Under the pieces are notes generated by a model. It saw only the letters and a program-made list of their open reading frames with translations, was not told the origin of the DNA and did no database searches. Positions 31,790 to 42,863 of a stretch of 64,000 nt of DNA are shown piece after piece (position 1 is the stretch's first letter; each line of letters begins with the position of its first letter). Source of the stretch: Liopterus haemorrhoidalis (lineage: Eukaryota; Arthropoda; Insecta; Coleoptera; Dytiscidae); the NCBI GenBank assembly GCA_963971575.1, contig OZ020618.1, positions 50,668,509 through 50,732,508 on the forward strand, read 5' to 3'. The position numbers and the translations under genes are program-made.

Positions 31790-32528
31790 TTGTAAATTAC
31801 ACATCTCGCCCTTTTAAAGAAATCATTGTATGCTCTATAAAATAACAAAAACTTTTTTTTTAAATTAATTTTCTTGAAAATGGAACGGTCGGAAATTCGC
31901 ACTATTATGAAATATGAGTTCTTACGTGGAACTATGGCATTGCAGACCGCGGGAAACATTAATAGTATATTTGGCTCAGTGTGACTATGCAGCACACAAT
32001 ATCAAATTGGTTCGCCAAATTTCGTACAGGTAACTTAAAAACAAAAACAAAAAAAATCTAGCTCATCGATCACAGCAGAAATATACTGCAACCAACTGGA
32101 CGAAATGATGCAAAAACTTAAAGAAAAACAACCTAGATTGGTCAATAGATCGACATCTTATTGCATGATAACGCTAGACCACACACTGCACAAATGACTG
32201 TGGCAAAACTACAGGAATTGGAGTTGAAACTTCTTCATCATCCTCCATACTCACCAGACCTAGTCCCCACTGACTACCACTTCTTCCGCAATTTGGACAA
32301 CTTTTTAATAGGAAAACAGATTAATTCCGACAATGCTGTAAAACTGGCCTTCCAGGAATTTACTCTCTCCGCCAGGGTTTTATACCATCGACCTGAACAA
32401 CCTGCCGCTTAAATGACAAAAGTGTATAGACAATATGGGTGCATACTTTGATGAATAAAATAATTCCTTATATTTGTAAGTTATTAACCAACATTGCCTT
32501 TTTTCTACAAATTTCATCCTTGACGACC
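31790..32528 (+). pseudogene. Mariner family M1, deletion derivative, 5'-truncated
   Basis: The N-terminal frame opens at ATG 31880 (MERSEIRTIMKYEFLRG) and meets a stop about 33 codons on. HTH remnants and the run AAAAACAAAAAC lead to the same internal junction as the copy at 21840-22681 (ACAGCAGAAATATACTGC). The C-terminal frame (32161-32412) has MHDNARPHTAQMTVAKLQ and SPDLVPTDYHFFRNLDNF. The element ends with the 24-bp repeat at 32505-32528. The 5' repeat is missing; sequence to the left is HINE H4. Confidence 0.87.
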
Positions 32529-32529
32529 A

Positions 32530-33165
32530 TTAGGTCAACACTATTAAGTTAAGAATATTATATAATTAAAGGGTACAGAATGGTAAAGAACCTGTCTGGA
32601 TTTGCAATTTGGTAATTGTGGATAGAGACATATTTGAACTAAAGAATGACGAGATCTAGTAGGAAAGATTAACATTTTGGCGTTACAGCCCGAGATGATT
32701 CTAGGCCTTCTACTACCAGGTTTCATGAGCAATAGCATCCATAGTTTCTTAACTTCTGAGCTAGTTTGTATAAATGACTCAGAGTTTTCAAACTCTATTA
32801 TTGCATATTTATATTTGCCCCTTGTAGTGTATGCAATACACTGCTGTAGTGCTGGTTGCATATCCACATATATTCACAGAAAAATTTAAGAAACTGAATG
32901 GGATTTTGTAACAAAATTATGAGACTGTACCTCGGAAATATGATTTCTTTGGACACATCTTCACAATATTAATCTGAGAAACTATCGAGAACTATCGAAT
33001 TTTTATAGATAATTATTTTCTCTTTTTAATCTTCCTAATTTCTATAGATATTTGTATTCTCTTGATTTTCAGCTTGTTTTTTTTTTTTGTACGTCGCCTC
33101 ACTATTCTTCTTTTTCTTCACGTGCCATTTTCTTTTCGAATGTTGGCATCTAACATAGCAATTAA
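32530..33165. other. No recognisable gene
   Basis: Two antiparallel openings around 32544-32889 have no family similarity I can name. Confidence 0.4.
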
Positions 33166-33168
33166 CTC

Positions 33169-33465
33169 TTAATTTCGGAATCTACCATCCTGAATATATC
33201 TATGATTGACATTCTTTCCAGCGCATTCCCTGGATACCCAGTACGCACGCCACTGCTTTAAGTCCTCACTCACATAAGTCCTCCATCTTGATCTGTTCAT
33301 TGTCAGGTCTTGCCATGAGTCCTGTATATCAACGACGTGCATGCAATACCTCCTAACTGACATTTTTTGATAAACTGCGTTTTTGATAAATCTGAACAAA
33401 TAACATAAAAATCTATCTAGTGGCAAGTTATCTTTATAAGTTGGTTTTATATTTAATACTTTCAA
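33169..33465 (-). pseudogene. Possible LINE ORF2 C-terminal tail
   Basis: The minus-strand frame contains DSWQDLTMNRSRWRTYVSED, reminiscent of the W...A.NR..WR motif near the end of RTE-like ORF2 proteins. There is no neighbouring reverse transcriptase, and the rest of the frame is unremarkable. This may be chance similarity. Confidence 0.35.
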
Positions 33466-33683
33466 TAGTTTCTGTAAAATGTGGCTAGATTCTGTTTTGT
33501 GTATGGTATATTATTTTCTAATAGCTAGTTAAATATCTGGCGCACACTAACGATGGCTATTTGCGTCTAACAGAGCCCATCTAAATAACTAGATTATATT
33601 ATAAAAAGAATAAATTAATTGGTATGCAAGTAAAACAGTTTTTGATGTTTTCTGACAAACTAGGTCTATGTCACTTAAGACAG

Positions 33684-34020
33684 CGTTTCTCAACCGGGGG
33701 GCCGTGAAAGCTTCGTTGGGGGGCCGCGAAGTCATACAAGATTGAAGCATGAAATTATAATAGAAAAACTCTCAATATTGCAAGATATATTCATAAATAT
33801 ATGACATTTATATTTATTAAAATATACCTTTTAAACATAAATAAAATAAATTATACTTATTTTGACTAATTTAAATTAACTAATTTAAACGGTTTGCGTT
33901 GGAGGTACTTCAAGTACTTTCAAGAAGGTACGACTTGAACGTGCAATATTTTTTGTTATGCTCCGAGCTACTGTTAACTAAAGGGTAAGGATGTGAAAAT
34001 TTTCAAAATGGAAAGTAATT
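33684..34020 (+). mobile_element. hAT-like terminus without partner
   Basis: CAGCGTTTCTCAACCGGGGG followed by GGCCGTGAAAG and GGGGCCGCGAAG is a typical hAT outer end, close in type to the MITE at 3573. No right end (GAGAAACGCTG) was found, so the element boundary is unknown. Confidence 0.5.
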
Positions 34021-34329
34021 TTGAACACTTGTAAATAAAAATAATTGCAAGCCATTATAGGTAACCATAACAGATATTAAAAACATCTTTATGTAAAACT
34101 TGTTTCTTTTCAAAAGCTTTATTCAAATATTCCCAACACGTCATATATTCCTATATAAAAAATCGAAGTCGTCCTTGATATCCTGTACTTCCGGATTATT
34201 TCGGGAAATTTAAATACTACCATCCAATTATTTGGGTAAACTCTGGTCACCCAATCATTTTCCCAGCTTGCTCACACATCGTGTTTCCTCTATCTTGATA
34301 CACCTCCCTCCCTCCCTCCCTCCCAACCA

Positions 34330-34400
<71 letters not shown>

Positions 34401-35814
34401 CGTCGTCGATATAACACGTTCACTGCGATTCATATTGTTGTTGATATATATCGCTGTTGCACAGAAATCACACTTTTAATAATTCGCAATAAAATTGTTT
34501 CAAGAGATGAAATTGTAATAGCATAACCTAATTTCAGGCATACAAAATGCTTACTTTAATTGGTATATTCGAGTAGCGCTGAAACCGGTCCCACTATATT
34601 AAAATATCTTGACATAACCCATTTCTTAGATTTATTAAAAGAAAAGAAGTCTACCGATGCCTATCTGAATCAACCCAAATTTCGTAACGGAGACAAGATC
34701 GTTTGATTAAGATCTCCCCCTATGTTTTTTCAGTTGTAACTTTTTCTTTTAACGGAAATACAACGTTCACACAATTAATTGAACTGAAAACATTAAAAGA
34801 CACTCTTTTAAATTATATGACAGCATTCTTAAAAGAATTAAATAAATGGCGAAGCGAGAACATATTTTTTAATGTAAATTGTTTAAATTCTTCAATTTAA
34901 ATGAAAAAAATTTAAAAGCAATAGAAGGAAATAGTAGCTTAACAGATGTTTAACAAACTGCTTCTCAAACTATAAGTCACGACTCAAAGATAATAAAATA
35001 AAATTTCTGTACTTTAAATGGCAAAACAAATAATAAAGGATGAAAGTCTATTTTTGAGAAATAAATAAATCTCAAGGACAACGTTCTAAAATAAAGTACT
35101 TTTTATAATAAAGGACGTTATGGTCACTTTAGTTATAGTACATTGTAACAAAATAGGAAAATTAAATAAATAATATACCAGGCAATTACTTGAAACTTGA
35201 GCTAATCGACATTATGTTGAGCCTTGCTTTTAGAATTGATACAATAAATCAATCGTCACGGCTGGTAGTTACTAGATTACGGTCCGATCCTGCTCCTCTT
35301 ATAAATTCTTCCGTTCCATGATATAATTTAATAGCGTCATTCACCGTAATTCTCGACGGAAAAGATCAATATTACGTCTTTTTTTAGTGCACACAGAAAG
35401 GCATCTACAGTTTATAGCCGGTTGGAATCAGCTAAGCCGATTCCGTAATTTGTATAAATATATTTAGACAAATTATTTGATATAGTCAGGGTTTGTACCT
35501 ACGTCATTTTCAAGCGATCAACGGCAAGAACAAACAGGTTTGCTTGCTGTGTCAAAAATACATGTTAATTTTGAATAAAAAAAAGTTGTTTTGTGAAGCT
35601 CTCGTGACATAGGGTTAGCCATGAAATGCGCAGAAAAGAACATAATCCACATGGTCACATGTCCACTGCGCATTCATGTTTCAAGTCCCAGCCTAGTTTA
35701 CGCTAATCAGTTTCAACTAAATTTACTACATATGAGAATTTAAAACATGCAGAGCTTTCATCTTGTCATTTTTTAGACCACGGGTGCGACATAATCCTAA
35801 AGGACCATAGCTTG
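34021..35814. other. No gene; contains a compound microsatellite
   Basis: Apart from the microsatellite at 34307-34400 I find no coding or transposon hallmark. A short stretch near 34973-34990 (CTCAAACTATAAGTCACGAC) resembles the hAT end at window position 1-60. Confidence 0.4.
34307..34400. repeat. Compound (CCCT)n-(CT)n-(TA)n microsatellite
   Basis: CCTCCCTCCCT units (34307-34324) grade into CT repeats (34331-34379) and then TA repeats (34379-34400). Confidence 0.95.
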
Positions 35815-35817
35815 AGT

Positions 35818-36079
35818 CAGTGGCGGATTAAGCCTTCGCCGGGCCCAAGACATTTTTGATTTACGGGCCCTCAACCTATGATTTACGGGCCCTCAACCTA
35901 TTTATTTTTTTTTTTAAACAAAAAAGGTCCTAACCTCGAAGAGAAAAAAAAAAATGTCCTCACCTCCCAAATCCAAGTGAAGAGCAAAAAAAAAGGTCCT
36001 CACCTCCCAAATCCGGGCCCTTGAAAATTACGGGCCCAAGACAAATGTCTTTTTTGTCTAAGGCGAAAGTCCGTCACTG
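35818..36079. mobile_element. hAT MITE with perfect 8-bp duplication
   Basis: The ends are CAGTGGCGGATTAAGCCTTC and, in complement, CAGTGACGGACTTTCGCCTT. GCTTGAGT lies on both sides (35810-35817 and 36080-36087). The 262-bp interior holds tandem AAAAGGTCCTCACCTCC units and a doubled TTTACGGGCCCTCAACCTA. GGGCCC-rich arms are typical of this MITE type. Confidence 0.93.
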
Positions 36080-36087
36080 GCTTGAGT

Positions 36088-36770
36088 AGATATGTATTTG
36101 AACAAAAAATAGGGCCAGCATGAAAAATTTAAGCGCCCTTCCTTTAGAATTAAGACACTTTTACTTTATAAATACACATTAAGTAATATAATTTTCTAAT
36201 AAATGTTTTCTTTTTCAGGTATGTAGCTGTTTTCTTGGAAATCAAACCTAGGTAACCTGTACGATTAAAAATACTTGTTACAAATCTCAGTTCTTCAGAA
36301 AAAAACCGTTTTAATTCTATTTAATTAATTCATTTGTTTATATTTCACACGTTTTCCCGTTTTTACAATTGCATATTATTTCGTCTTACCTACATATGCT
36401 GAGCAATTACTTTAATTTCTATAACAGTTGACATAATGCAGTTTCCGTTGGAAATTCTCAAGAGTTAACCACTAAATTTACCCTATATAATATTGCAGAA
36501 ACACAATGGATTTTTGAAACCTTGAGGGTGTAATTATTTTTAATTTTTAGTTAAAACCGGATATATAAATTAAAGTTTATTTACTACGTTTATATTCAGA
36601 CCAATTCTGTAACTCAGTTACTATGATCATTGTAACTAAATTTGTCTCTATGACAAAGGTCAGTTACTATCATGAAAGAAAGTCATTATACTTTTTATAA
36701 TATTTTATCTTGTAGTAACGTTAAGTAAATTTTTACATAATTGATCTGATTATCTCAAATAAAATTGTTA
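36088..36770. other. No gene; possible unclassified transposon end
   Basis: Around 36597-36725 the sequence AATTCTGTAACTCAGTTACT and, later, TTGTAGTAACGTTA resemble 43671-43833 (GATTCTGTAAAAAGTTACTA in complement, and TTGTAGTAACGTTACT). It may be a dispersed repeat of unknown class. Confidence 0.35.
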
Positions 36771-36771
36771 A

Positions 36772-36823
36772 TTTTTAGGGTTTTGTAGGTATGACCAAAA
36801 AACCCTTATACCCTCATTTTGTC

Positions 36824-36865
<42 letters not shown>

Positions 36866-37928
36866 TCGGTAAAAATTGTAGACAAACGGCTAAACCTAGA
36901 GAGTTGAAAATTGGCACGCTTGTACAACTTTTTGACCCGCACATAGGAAAAATAATAAAACATCTAAAAAACATATCCCCCAAAAATATAAACAAATATG
37001 TGCTCATCGAAAAAAAAAATATTTTTTCAAAATTCTGAGTAGGGTATCAAAGTACGTGGATTAACGATCAAAATTTTATTTTTGAAAAATAAATTATTTT
37101 GAGGCGATTTTTGCCAAAATTGTGCAAAATAATTTTTGTCCCACACCCTGTAGCCAAGATGGTTTAAACTAAAAATGTGAAAAAATTCTAAGTAATATAT
37201 AATTGTGTGAACCGGAATAGTACAACAGGAATTTTTGATCAGATTATGTTTTCGGAAAATAACGCATTTTTTGTGTTTTTTGGTTGACGATGCATACATG
37301 TTATGCTCTTATAACACACTAAGTTGATAAGCGTTTGGTGGTCTAGAGGCTCAGTTGCTCGACAACCACACAGGATCGTTATTCACTATACAGGTTCATG
37401 CCTGGCTTGTGGAGTCAATTTTATTTTTTGTTTTTTTTTCATATTTATTATGTTTAAATTAATTTGTTAAAATTCTATTTATATTTTAGCACATTTTGAA
37501 TTTTATTTTCAAGAGCGTAAATTTAATAACCAATTTCCAATTTCCAATTATATTTTCATTCTGTGTCATTTATACGAAGCCAGAGGGGCGGAGCGTATGA
37601 TTTAAGACAACCAATGAAAGCCATAGGCCCAATTTTCAAAATCTTAATGAACCTTGTTATATAAAAAAAATACTGCACTTATTTAGAAACCTAAATAATG
37701 ATATTAGGTATTCGAATTAAAATTAACAAAAAAATATTTTAACATAAAATTTGTTTTTAAAGTTCTGAGATTAACAGACGATAAATTATTTTAAAAAGAT
37801 CGTTCATTTTGCCGTGGTTACTACAAAGCAAAATTTGTCCTACACACTCAGCATGCCGCCTTCACTTATTATATACCTGCGAAACCCTGCAATGTGTGAA
37901 AATTCACACTTCACATCAATTTTTTTAT
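36772..37928 (+). mobile_element. HINE-like element H5 (longest copy)
   Basis: The 5' subterminal repeat is at 36777-36792, the (GTCT)n array at 36822-36866 and a body like H1 to about 37285. The tRNA-like unit is at 37333-37405. The second body includes a 270-bp part absent from H1: GGGGCGGAGCGTATGATT, CAACCAATGAAAGCCATAGG. The 3' subterminal repeat ATACCTGCGAAACCCT (37873-37888) and hairpin GTGTGAAAATTCACAC (37894-37909) close it. H1 is therefore an internal deletion relative to H5, and H6/H7 share the extra part. Confidence 0.72.
37333..37405 (+). repeat. tRNA-like unit in H5
   Basis: Box A TGGTCTAGAGG (37339-37349) and box B GGTTCATGCC (37393-37402) are 54 bases apart. The D-arm phrase resembles tRNA-Pro/Asp types. 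Stems are imperfect, so a working tRNA is unlikely. Its sequence differs from the unit in H1, H6 and H7. Confidence 0.6.
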
Positions 37929-37929
37929 A

Positions 37930-38570
37930 TTGTCTTCCTTGTACAAAAAATGGGCACAGTCTGGCTGGTCTTGTTAAGGGCGCTAAAAGAACTAGCGCTG
38001 CCTCTGGTTGTCACGATTCAATAGCTTTGAAAAATCCAAGATCAAGCATATTTAAATCGAGACATAGGGATGACCCCTATAATTATATATACAAGAAGTT
38101 TTAAAGATGGAAACTCATCTTATTGAATAGCCTAGATTTTTTCTGTCACAGTCGTATAAGCTGAATTATATGTACGTCGTAAAAAACGAAAAAAATCTAA
38201 TAAAATCCAGTTTGATTGACGGTTATTCTTAAAAACGTAATTACGATGTCTGCGAAAAGCAAATGTCTCTAAAAAAAAACATTGGAAATGTATAAATCTT
38301 GGAAAATTTACAATTTTCATTACACTAAATGTGAAATTTGGTGAAATTAAATAATGGAAGGGTCTTAAAATATATATCGTTTTCATCAGATTGGGTTTGT
38401 ATTTGTGTGGGCATATAGAAGACAATGATAAATTCAAAATGTTTGAAAAGTCATTATTTGCAATTTAGTAAAAAAGTTCCTGTAATCTTCCCTGTATGGA
38501 ACTCCACCTAAAATTCTGATTGCATGGCTTTACAGGGAAAATATTCTTGTTGCAGTAGAGTGCATATGAT
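37930..38570. other. No recognisable gene
   Basis: Contains no recognised protein or paired termini. The frames near 37809-38104 overlap the H5 end and are chance. Confidence 0.4.
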
Positions 38571-38576
38571 TTAGAA

Positions 38577-38862
38577 TCCTGCACATCTGCGGACTCTTGC
38601 GGATTATCCGCTGATAGCCTTTTTTTGTGGATGCGGGTAAACTATCATTTAAATCGTGCGGATGCGGATAAAATATATATCATATCCGCTTATCCGCAAT
38701 ATCCGCGTGAACGCTAATAGACGCCTCATTCCACGGATGAGGCATTTAGAACCAAAAAATGAATCACTGGTATTTGGATTGTGCTTACGGTAAGAATAAA
38801 ATAAAGACACGATTCTGGATATGCGGATGCGGTGATAGAAAAACGTATCCGCGCAGGGTTTT
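38577..38862. mobile_element. GCGGAT-rich element, probably hAT-like
   Basis: Multiple GCGGAT(A/G) motifs occur in both orientations (TTGCGGATTATCCGC, GTGCGGATGCGGATA, TATCCGCTTATCCGC, ATATGCGGATGCGG). The outer edges read CCTGCACATCTGCGGA and, in complement, CCCTGCGCGGATACG. Such motif-laden ends are known in one hAT group. No clean 8-bp duplication was found, so boundaries are tentative. Confidence 0.45.
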
Positions 38863-38916
38863 ACATATTATTATTATCGGAAAGAAGTGTAAAATTTAGA
38901 AATTTGCAGACGTTCA

Positions 38917-39697
38917 TCACAGGGAAAATTTTTGATGTGAGGAGACATTTTGGAGGCTTTTTGTTGTACGTGCTCCAATAAATGTTCTTAAATTGCCACG
39001 GAGATCACACAGCAATACTGTACTCAAGAATTGGTCTAATGTAGGTGGTGAATAACTTGAGTGCCAATGAGAACGACGCCTGGAAAAGGACTTAAATGAC
39101 ATAAAGCATAAAATTGGCTTTTCGTGCACATTCTGGAGCTTGCTGAGACCAAGACAAGTTTGATATTATAATGATCCCTATAACATTATAACATAGAGAT
39201 CATTATAACATGATCCCTAAGTCAACCTCAGAATCAACTTTCTTTAACGGAATCCCATTAAGCAAGTAGCGGTGATGTGGGTTATTGGAGTCTATGTGTA
39301 ACGCGCTGGACTTAACATTGGATGGGATTAACCACTTGTAGAGTAACGGAAGTCTTCATCGAAGTCTGTATTTCTTGTTGATCAGATATAACAATATTAA
39401 ATAATTTAGTATCATCGGCAAACGTCGCATGTTGAGATTTAATTATTGATGACAGATCAGCAACATAGATAAGAAAAACAGAGGACCGACAACAGAACCC
39501 TGTGGAATTCTGCTGAGGACAGGTTTTGGAGAGGAGAACGCATCATCTACCTTCACTTGGAATGATAAGCTGAGAGAAACGCCTTAATCCAGTTCAGAAG
39601 ATTATCCCGTATGCCGTAATATTCGAGCTTAAGAAGAAGCCGTCGCATCGGTACTTTATCGAATGCAAGAATCCATGTTGATGTGGTGGGATATTCA
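38917..39697 (-). pseudogene. CR1/jockey-like LINE reverse transcriptase remnant
   Basis: Reading on the minus strand from 39697, motif A appears as ILAFDKVPMRRLLLKLEYYG followed by IRDNLLNWIKAFL. Then, across frameshifts, comes a PQGSVVGPLFF-like motif B and the catalytic FADD box with TKLF (codons at 39422-39411). The thumb follows and the frame ends at 38917 with RARTTKSLQ-like sequence in one frame. The N-terminal part is cut at the palindrome-rich element starting at 39699. Several stops make it non-functional. Confidence 0.78.
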
Positions 39698-39698
39698 G

Positions 39699-40636
39699 CC
39701 GTATGAATAAAGTTGAAGTAAATGCTCATAAGTAGAAAGTAGAAGTAAAAGCATTTGCTTCGAGTAAAAGGTCGGAGTAAAAGCATTTGCTTCTTTTTAT
39801 ATGTATAATGATTACCTTTTACTTACAAGTCAATGCTTCTACCGGTGAGTAAAAGGTCAAGAAGATGTGTTTATGTTGAAACCTGAAAATCAGTATTTAT
39901 CAAAATCGTACTACTTCTTTCTGATTGCTGTCAACTTGAAATTAGTCTATAAACACTATAAAAACTGTACTAGTGCTGTACCGAGTTCCATGTTTGACAT
40001 ATCAGTTTATTTTTATTGGTGTAAAGTCATGTACAGATTCAGGGCACTTTACACCTACACTTGTGAATATTTCACTGGCATTACAAATTGCCTATACATT
40101 TAGCATAGGTTTTCCTTTACGATTGACATATTCATCTTCATGGATCAGCCAGTGATACTGTGAATTGCTCCACCTCAAGTTCCTCACCGATACTTCTTTG
40201 AAATCCAAGATCAGCTAGATATCTCAACAAAAAAAAGTTACCTAAAAATTATTAGCTAAACACTCCATGTTCTCCTGTTCAAAACGAAAATAACTTTTAT
40301 GTCAGTACGACGTGATGAAGAACGATGCCTATAATGTTTCATATTTCTTAAATGCACAATATCTGCCATGGCAATTAGTTTACTGCAACACTTTTTCACA
40401 AGTGAGTATATGAATATATAGATGCATGTTTTTCGAAGCATTTGCTTATAATTTAAAGTAAAAGATCTGTTTTATTCATAACCATTTACTTCTGTCTTGG
40501 GAAATAGATCAACAAAAAAGCATTTGCTTCTTGCTCATAAGTAGAAGGTTTTGCTTGCATTTTTATTCATATTTTTGGGAGGATTTGCTTCATAATTTGC
40601 AAGTAAAAGGTTATGCTTATTTTTATTCATACGACC
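39699..40636. mobile_element. Unclassified element with short inverted ends and AAGCATTTGCTT motifs
   Basis: Left edge CGTATGAATAAA and right edge TTTATTCATACG are inverted copies, about 930 bases apart. Near both ends many copies of a motif built on AGTAAAAGCATTTGCTTC occur in both orientations (39743, 39774, 40434, 40515, 40590). AAGTAGAAG variants accompany them. The interior is non-coding. No obvious target duplication flanks it. It may be a non-autonomous DNA transposon with subterminal binding sites, of a class I cannot name. Confidence 0.5.
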
Positions 40637-40639
40637 CAT

Positions 40640-41548
40640 TATTATTCTTCTCTAGAAACATATGATATGTGCGACCGAAATTGGTCAAAATGGGAAATAT
40701 ATTGGGAAACAAATACTCATGCCCTATACCGGGATCCCAATCCGGGTTTCAAGAATTTGTTTCAAGATTTGTACTATTTCAAAAATAATTGTTTTAATTT
40801 GGAAAAACATTTATTGATCAAATTTTTTACTGGTATTTTTTTGGTCAAATCTCTTAAGTAATTAAAGGATTTATAAAATACTGAACAAATACAATCTGCA
40901 AATGTTATTGTCGTTGTACCATTATTCAATTGTGTTTTTTAATTTTCAATTCCAATTGTTTTTACAATCCATTTATATCATAAAGCCCCATTATATTTCC
41001 ATTTGGACAGTATATAAAAAAAAAAAAACGCTCTTTTTTCCTAAAAATCTATTAAAATTTAATATTTCTGTCATAGAGATTCATTGATCCATAGTTATAT
41101 AGCAATATTAAATAACGTACCGGCTGCTCTATTGTAATATATGGACATAAAATATTAATTTTCAAGCTTAATTGCTGCGTGCATTTTGCACGGTAAAAAT
41201 ATCACCATTTTTGTTTTTAATTTGTAACAGTTTAGCTCTTTATAGTTTATATTTTGTCATTCAACATTTAGTTAGTCCTCTGTTGTCAAAAGATTTACAA
41301 CTTTGTAATTTAAAAAATAATTTTTCTAGTACTATTGTTCTCTAAAAGTAGTAACATTGACTGGCCGTCATGATTTAAACACTCCAGACTTTTTTCTATT
41401 TGGTAATTTATAGAACATGTCTATGTTTAAAGTATTTTCACATCGTATTTTTCGTACAACCTGCACAAGTTTGTCAATACTTTAAAATTAGAGCTGCCAC
41501 TAAAGTTATTTGAAAAGGAAAGTGCGTAAAATCTTATCTTTTAATAAT
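40640..41548. other. No recognisable gene
   Basis: AT-rich DNA without paired ends or protein similarity. Confidence 0.45.
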
Positions 41549-41551
41549 ATA

Positions 41552-42861
41552 CAAGGTGTCTCAAAAGAAATTTTATATTTAGTGGATCGATTAATAAAAA
41601 AGTAAGCCGTATATAGAAAAAATGTTTATTAATTATTAAAATACACTTTTTGGGGATTTATTTCTTAAAAATAATATCGTCTAAATGTAGACCCTCGCGT
41701 TCTCGGCACTCATTTAATCGAACAGTAAAATTACTTATGACGTCTCGGCAGGTGGACTCAGGGATGGCTGCCATTTCGTGACGGATATTTTCTTTCAAAT
41801 GCGCCAGTGAAGTCGGTTTATTGACGTAAACTTTAGATTTAAGATAACCCCATAGGAAAAAGTCCATAGGGGTTAAATCTGGACTGCGTGGAGGCCAATT
41901 TATGTCACCTCTCCGGGAGATCAATTTGCCTGAGAAAATTTCACGAACACGTGGCAGAGACATATTGGACGTGTGTGAAGTTGCTCCGTCCTGTTGGAAC
42001 CATGTTCTTTGGTTATAGCCAGGAAAGTTTTGCAGTTCAGGTACCAAGAAGTTGTCTAACATCTCCACATAACGCTCTGAATTCACTGTAACTGCACGCC
42101 CCCTTTCGTCTTCAAAAAAGTAAGGGCCGATAATTTCTCGCGCCGACATCGCAGCCCATACGGTCACTTTAGGCGAATGTAGGGGTTTCTGATGTTTGCG
42201 TTTCGGATTCGTTGCACTCCAGTAGCGGCAGTTCTGCTTATTTACGTGGCCATTAAGATGAAAATGAGCTTCATCCGAAAACAAAATGTTGGTAAACGTT
42301 GAAAATCGCTCAATCACCTGATTTACGAAATTAAGCCTCTGACTGGCATCTTGGGGCTTTAATTCTTGCACCAATTGAATTTTGTAGAGGTGCAGCTTTA
42401 GGTCTTTGTGCATAATGCGATGTAATGATGATCTATGCACATTTAAAGCACTTACGCGCTTCCGAATTGAAAGGTTCGGGTCGTCACGAACAGACTGATT
42501 AACATTCTCCACGTTTTCTACCGTTCTTGATGACCTAGGTCGCCCGGATTTTGATTTATCCAGCGTTGTACCAGTCTCTTCAAACTTTTTAACCCAATGT
42601 CGAATGAGAGGAATGCTTGGCGCATCATTTAAGTGGCGAAAACCTCGAATACTGCAGAATTTTCTACGCGCTACAGTCGCCGAATCACCGTTTTTGTAAA
42701 ACTCTCGCACGCATAACGCGCGGTCTGCTCCCGAGAAACGCTCCATAGCGACTGAATTCCCAAGAGCCAGGCTACCGATTAACATAACCTCCGCGCCCCT
42801 CGGATACGTTGCGTTCACGCAGTAAGCTAAATAAATATAAAATTTCTTTTGAGACACCTTG
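41552..42861 (-). mobile_element. Complete DD41D transposon, 1310 bp
   Basis: Perfect terminal inverted repeats of 30 bases begin CAAGGTGTCTCAAAAGAAAT at both ends. TA flanks each side (41550-41551 and 42862-42863), the Tc1/mariner-superfamily target. One uninterrupted transposase frame fills most of the interior on the minus strand. It shares over 95% of residues with the copy at 7324-8560 by eye. This is the best-preserved element in the window and could be recently active. Confidence 0.95.
41658..42746 (-). CDS. DD41D transposase, intact
   Basis: The protein has 362 residues from MERFSGADRALCVREF; the start matches the paralogue at 7439. The frame is also open 37 codons upstream, into the terminal repeat, with no ATG at its beginning. 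N-terminal DUF4817-like HTH (residues ~8-60) and second HTH (~75-125) precede the catalytic core. The catalytic aspartates lie in LFSDEAHFHLNGH, WFQQDGATSHTS and SPDLTPMDFFLWGY, at about 158, 253 and 295, i.e. DD41D. No stop or frameshift is present. It differs from the 7439 copy at about 15 sites (for example HVNKQN for YVKKQN). It would act in the nucleus on its own and on related ends. Promoter and polyadenylation signals are not obvious. Confidence 0.9.
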   Translation of the reverse strand: MERFSGADRALCVREFYKNGDSATVARRKFCSIRGFRHLNDAPSIPLIRHWVKKFEETGTTLDKSKSGRPRSSRTVENVENVNQSVRDDPNLSIRKRVSALNVHRSSLHRIMHKDLKLHLYKIQLVQELKPQDASQRLNFVNQVIERFSTFTNILFSDEAHFHLNGHVNKQNCRYWSATNPKRKHQKPLHSPKVTVWAAMSAREIIGPYFFEDERGRAVTVNSERYVEMLDNFLVPELQNFPGYNQRTWFQQDGATSHTSNMSLPRVREIFSGKLISRRGDINWPPRSPDLTPMDFFLWGYLKSKVYVNKPTSLAHLKENIRHEMAAIPESTCRDVISNFTVRLNECREREGLHLDDIIFKK

Positions 42862-42863
42862 TA

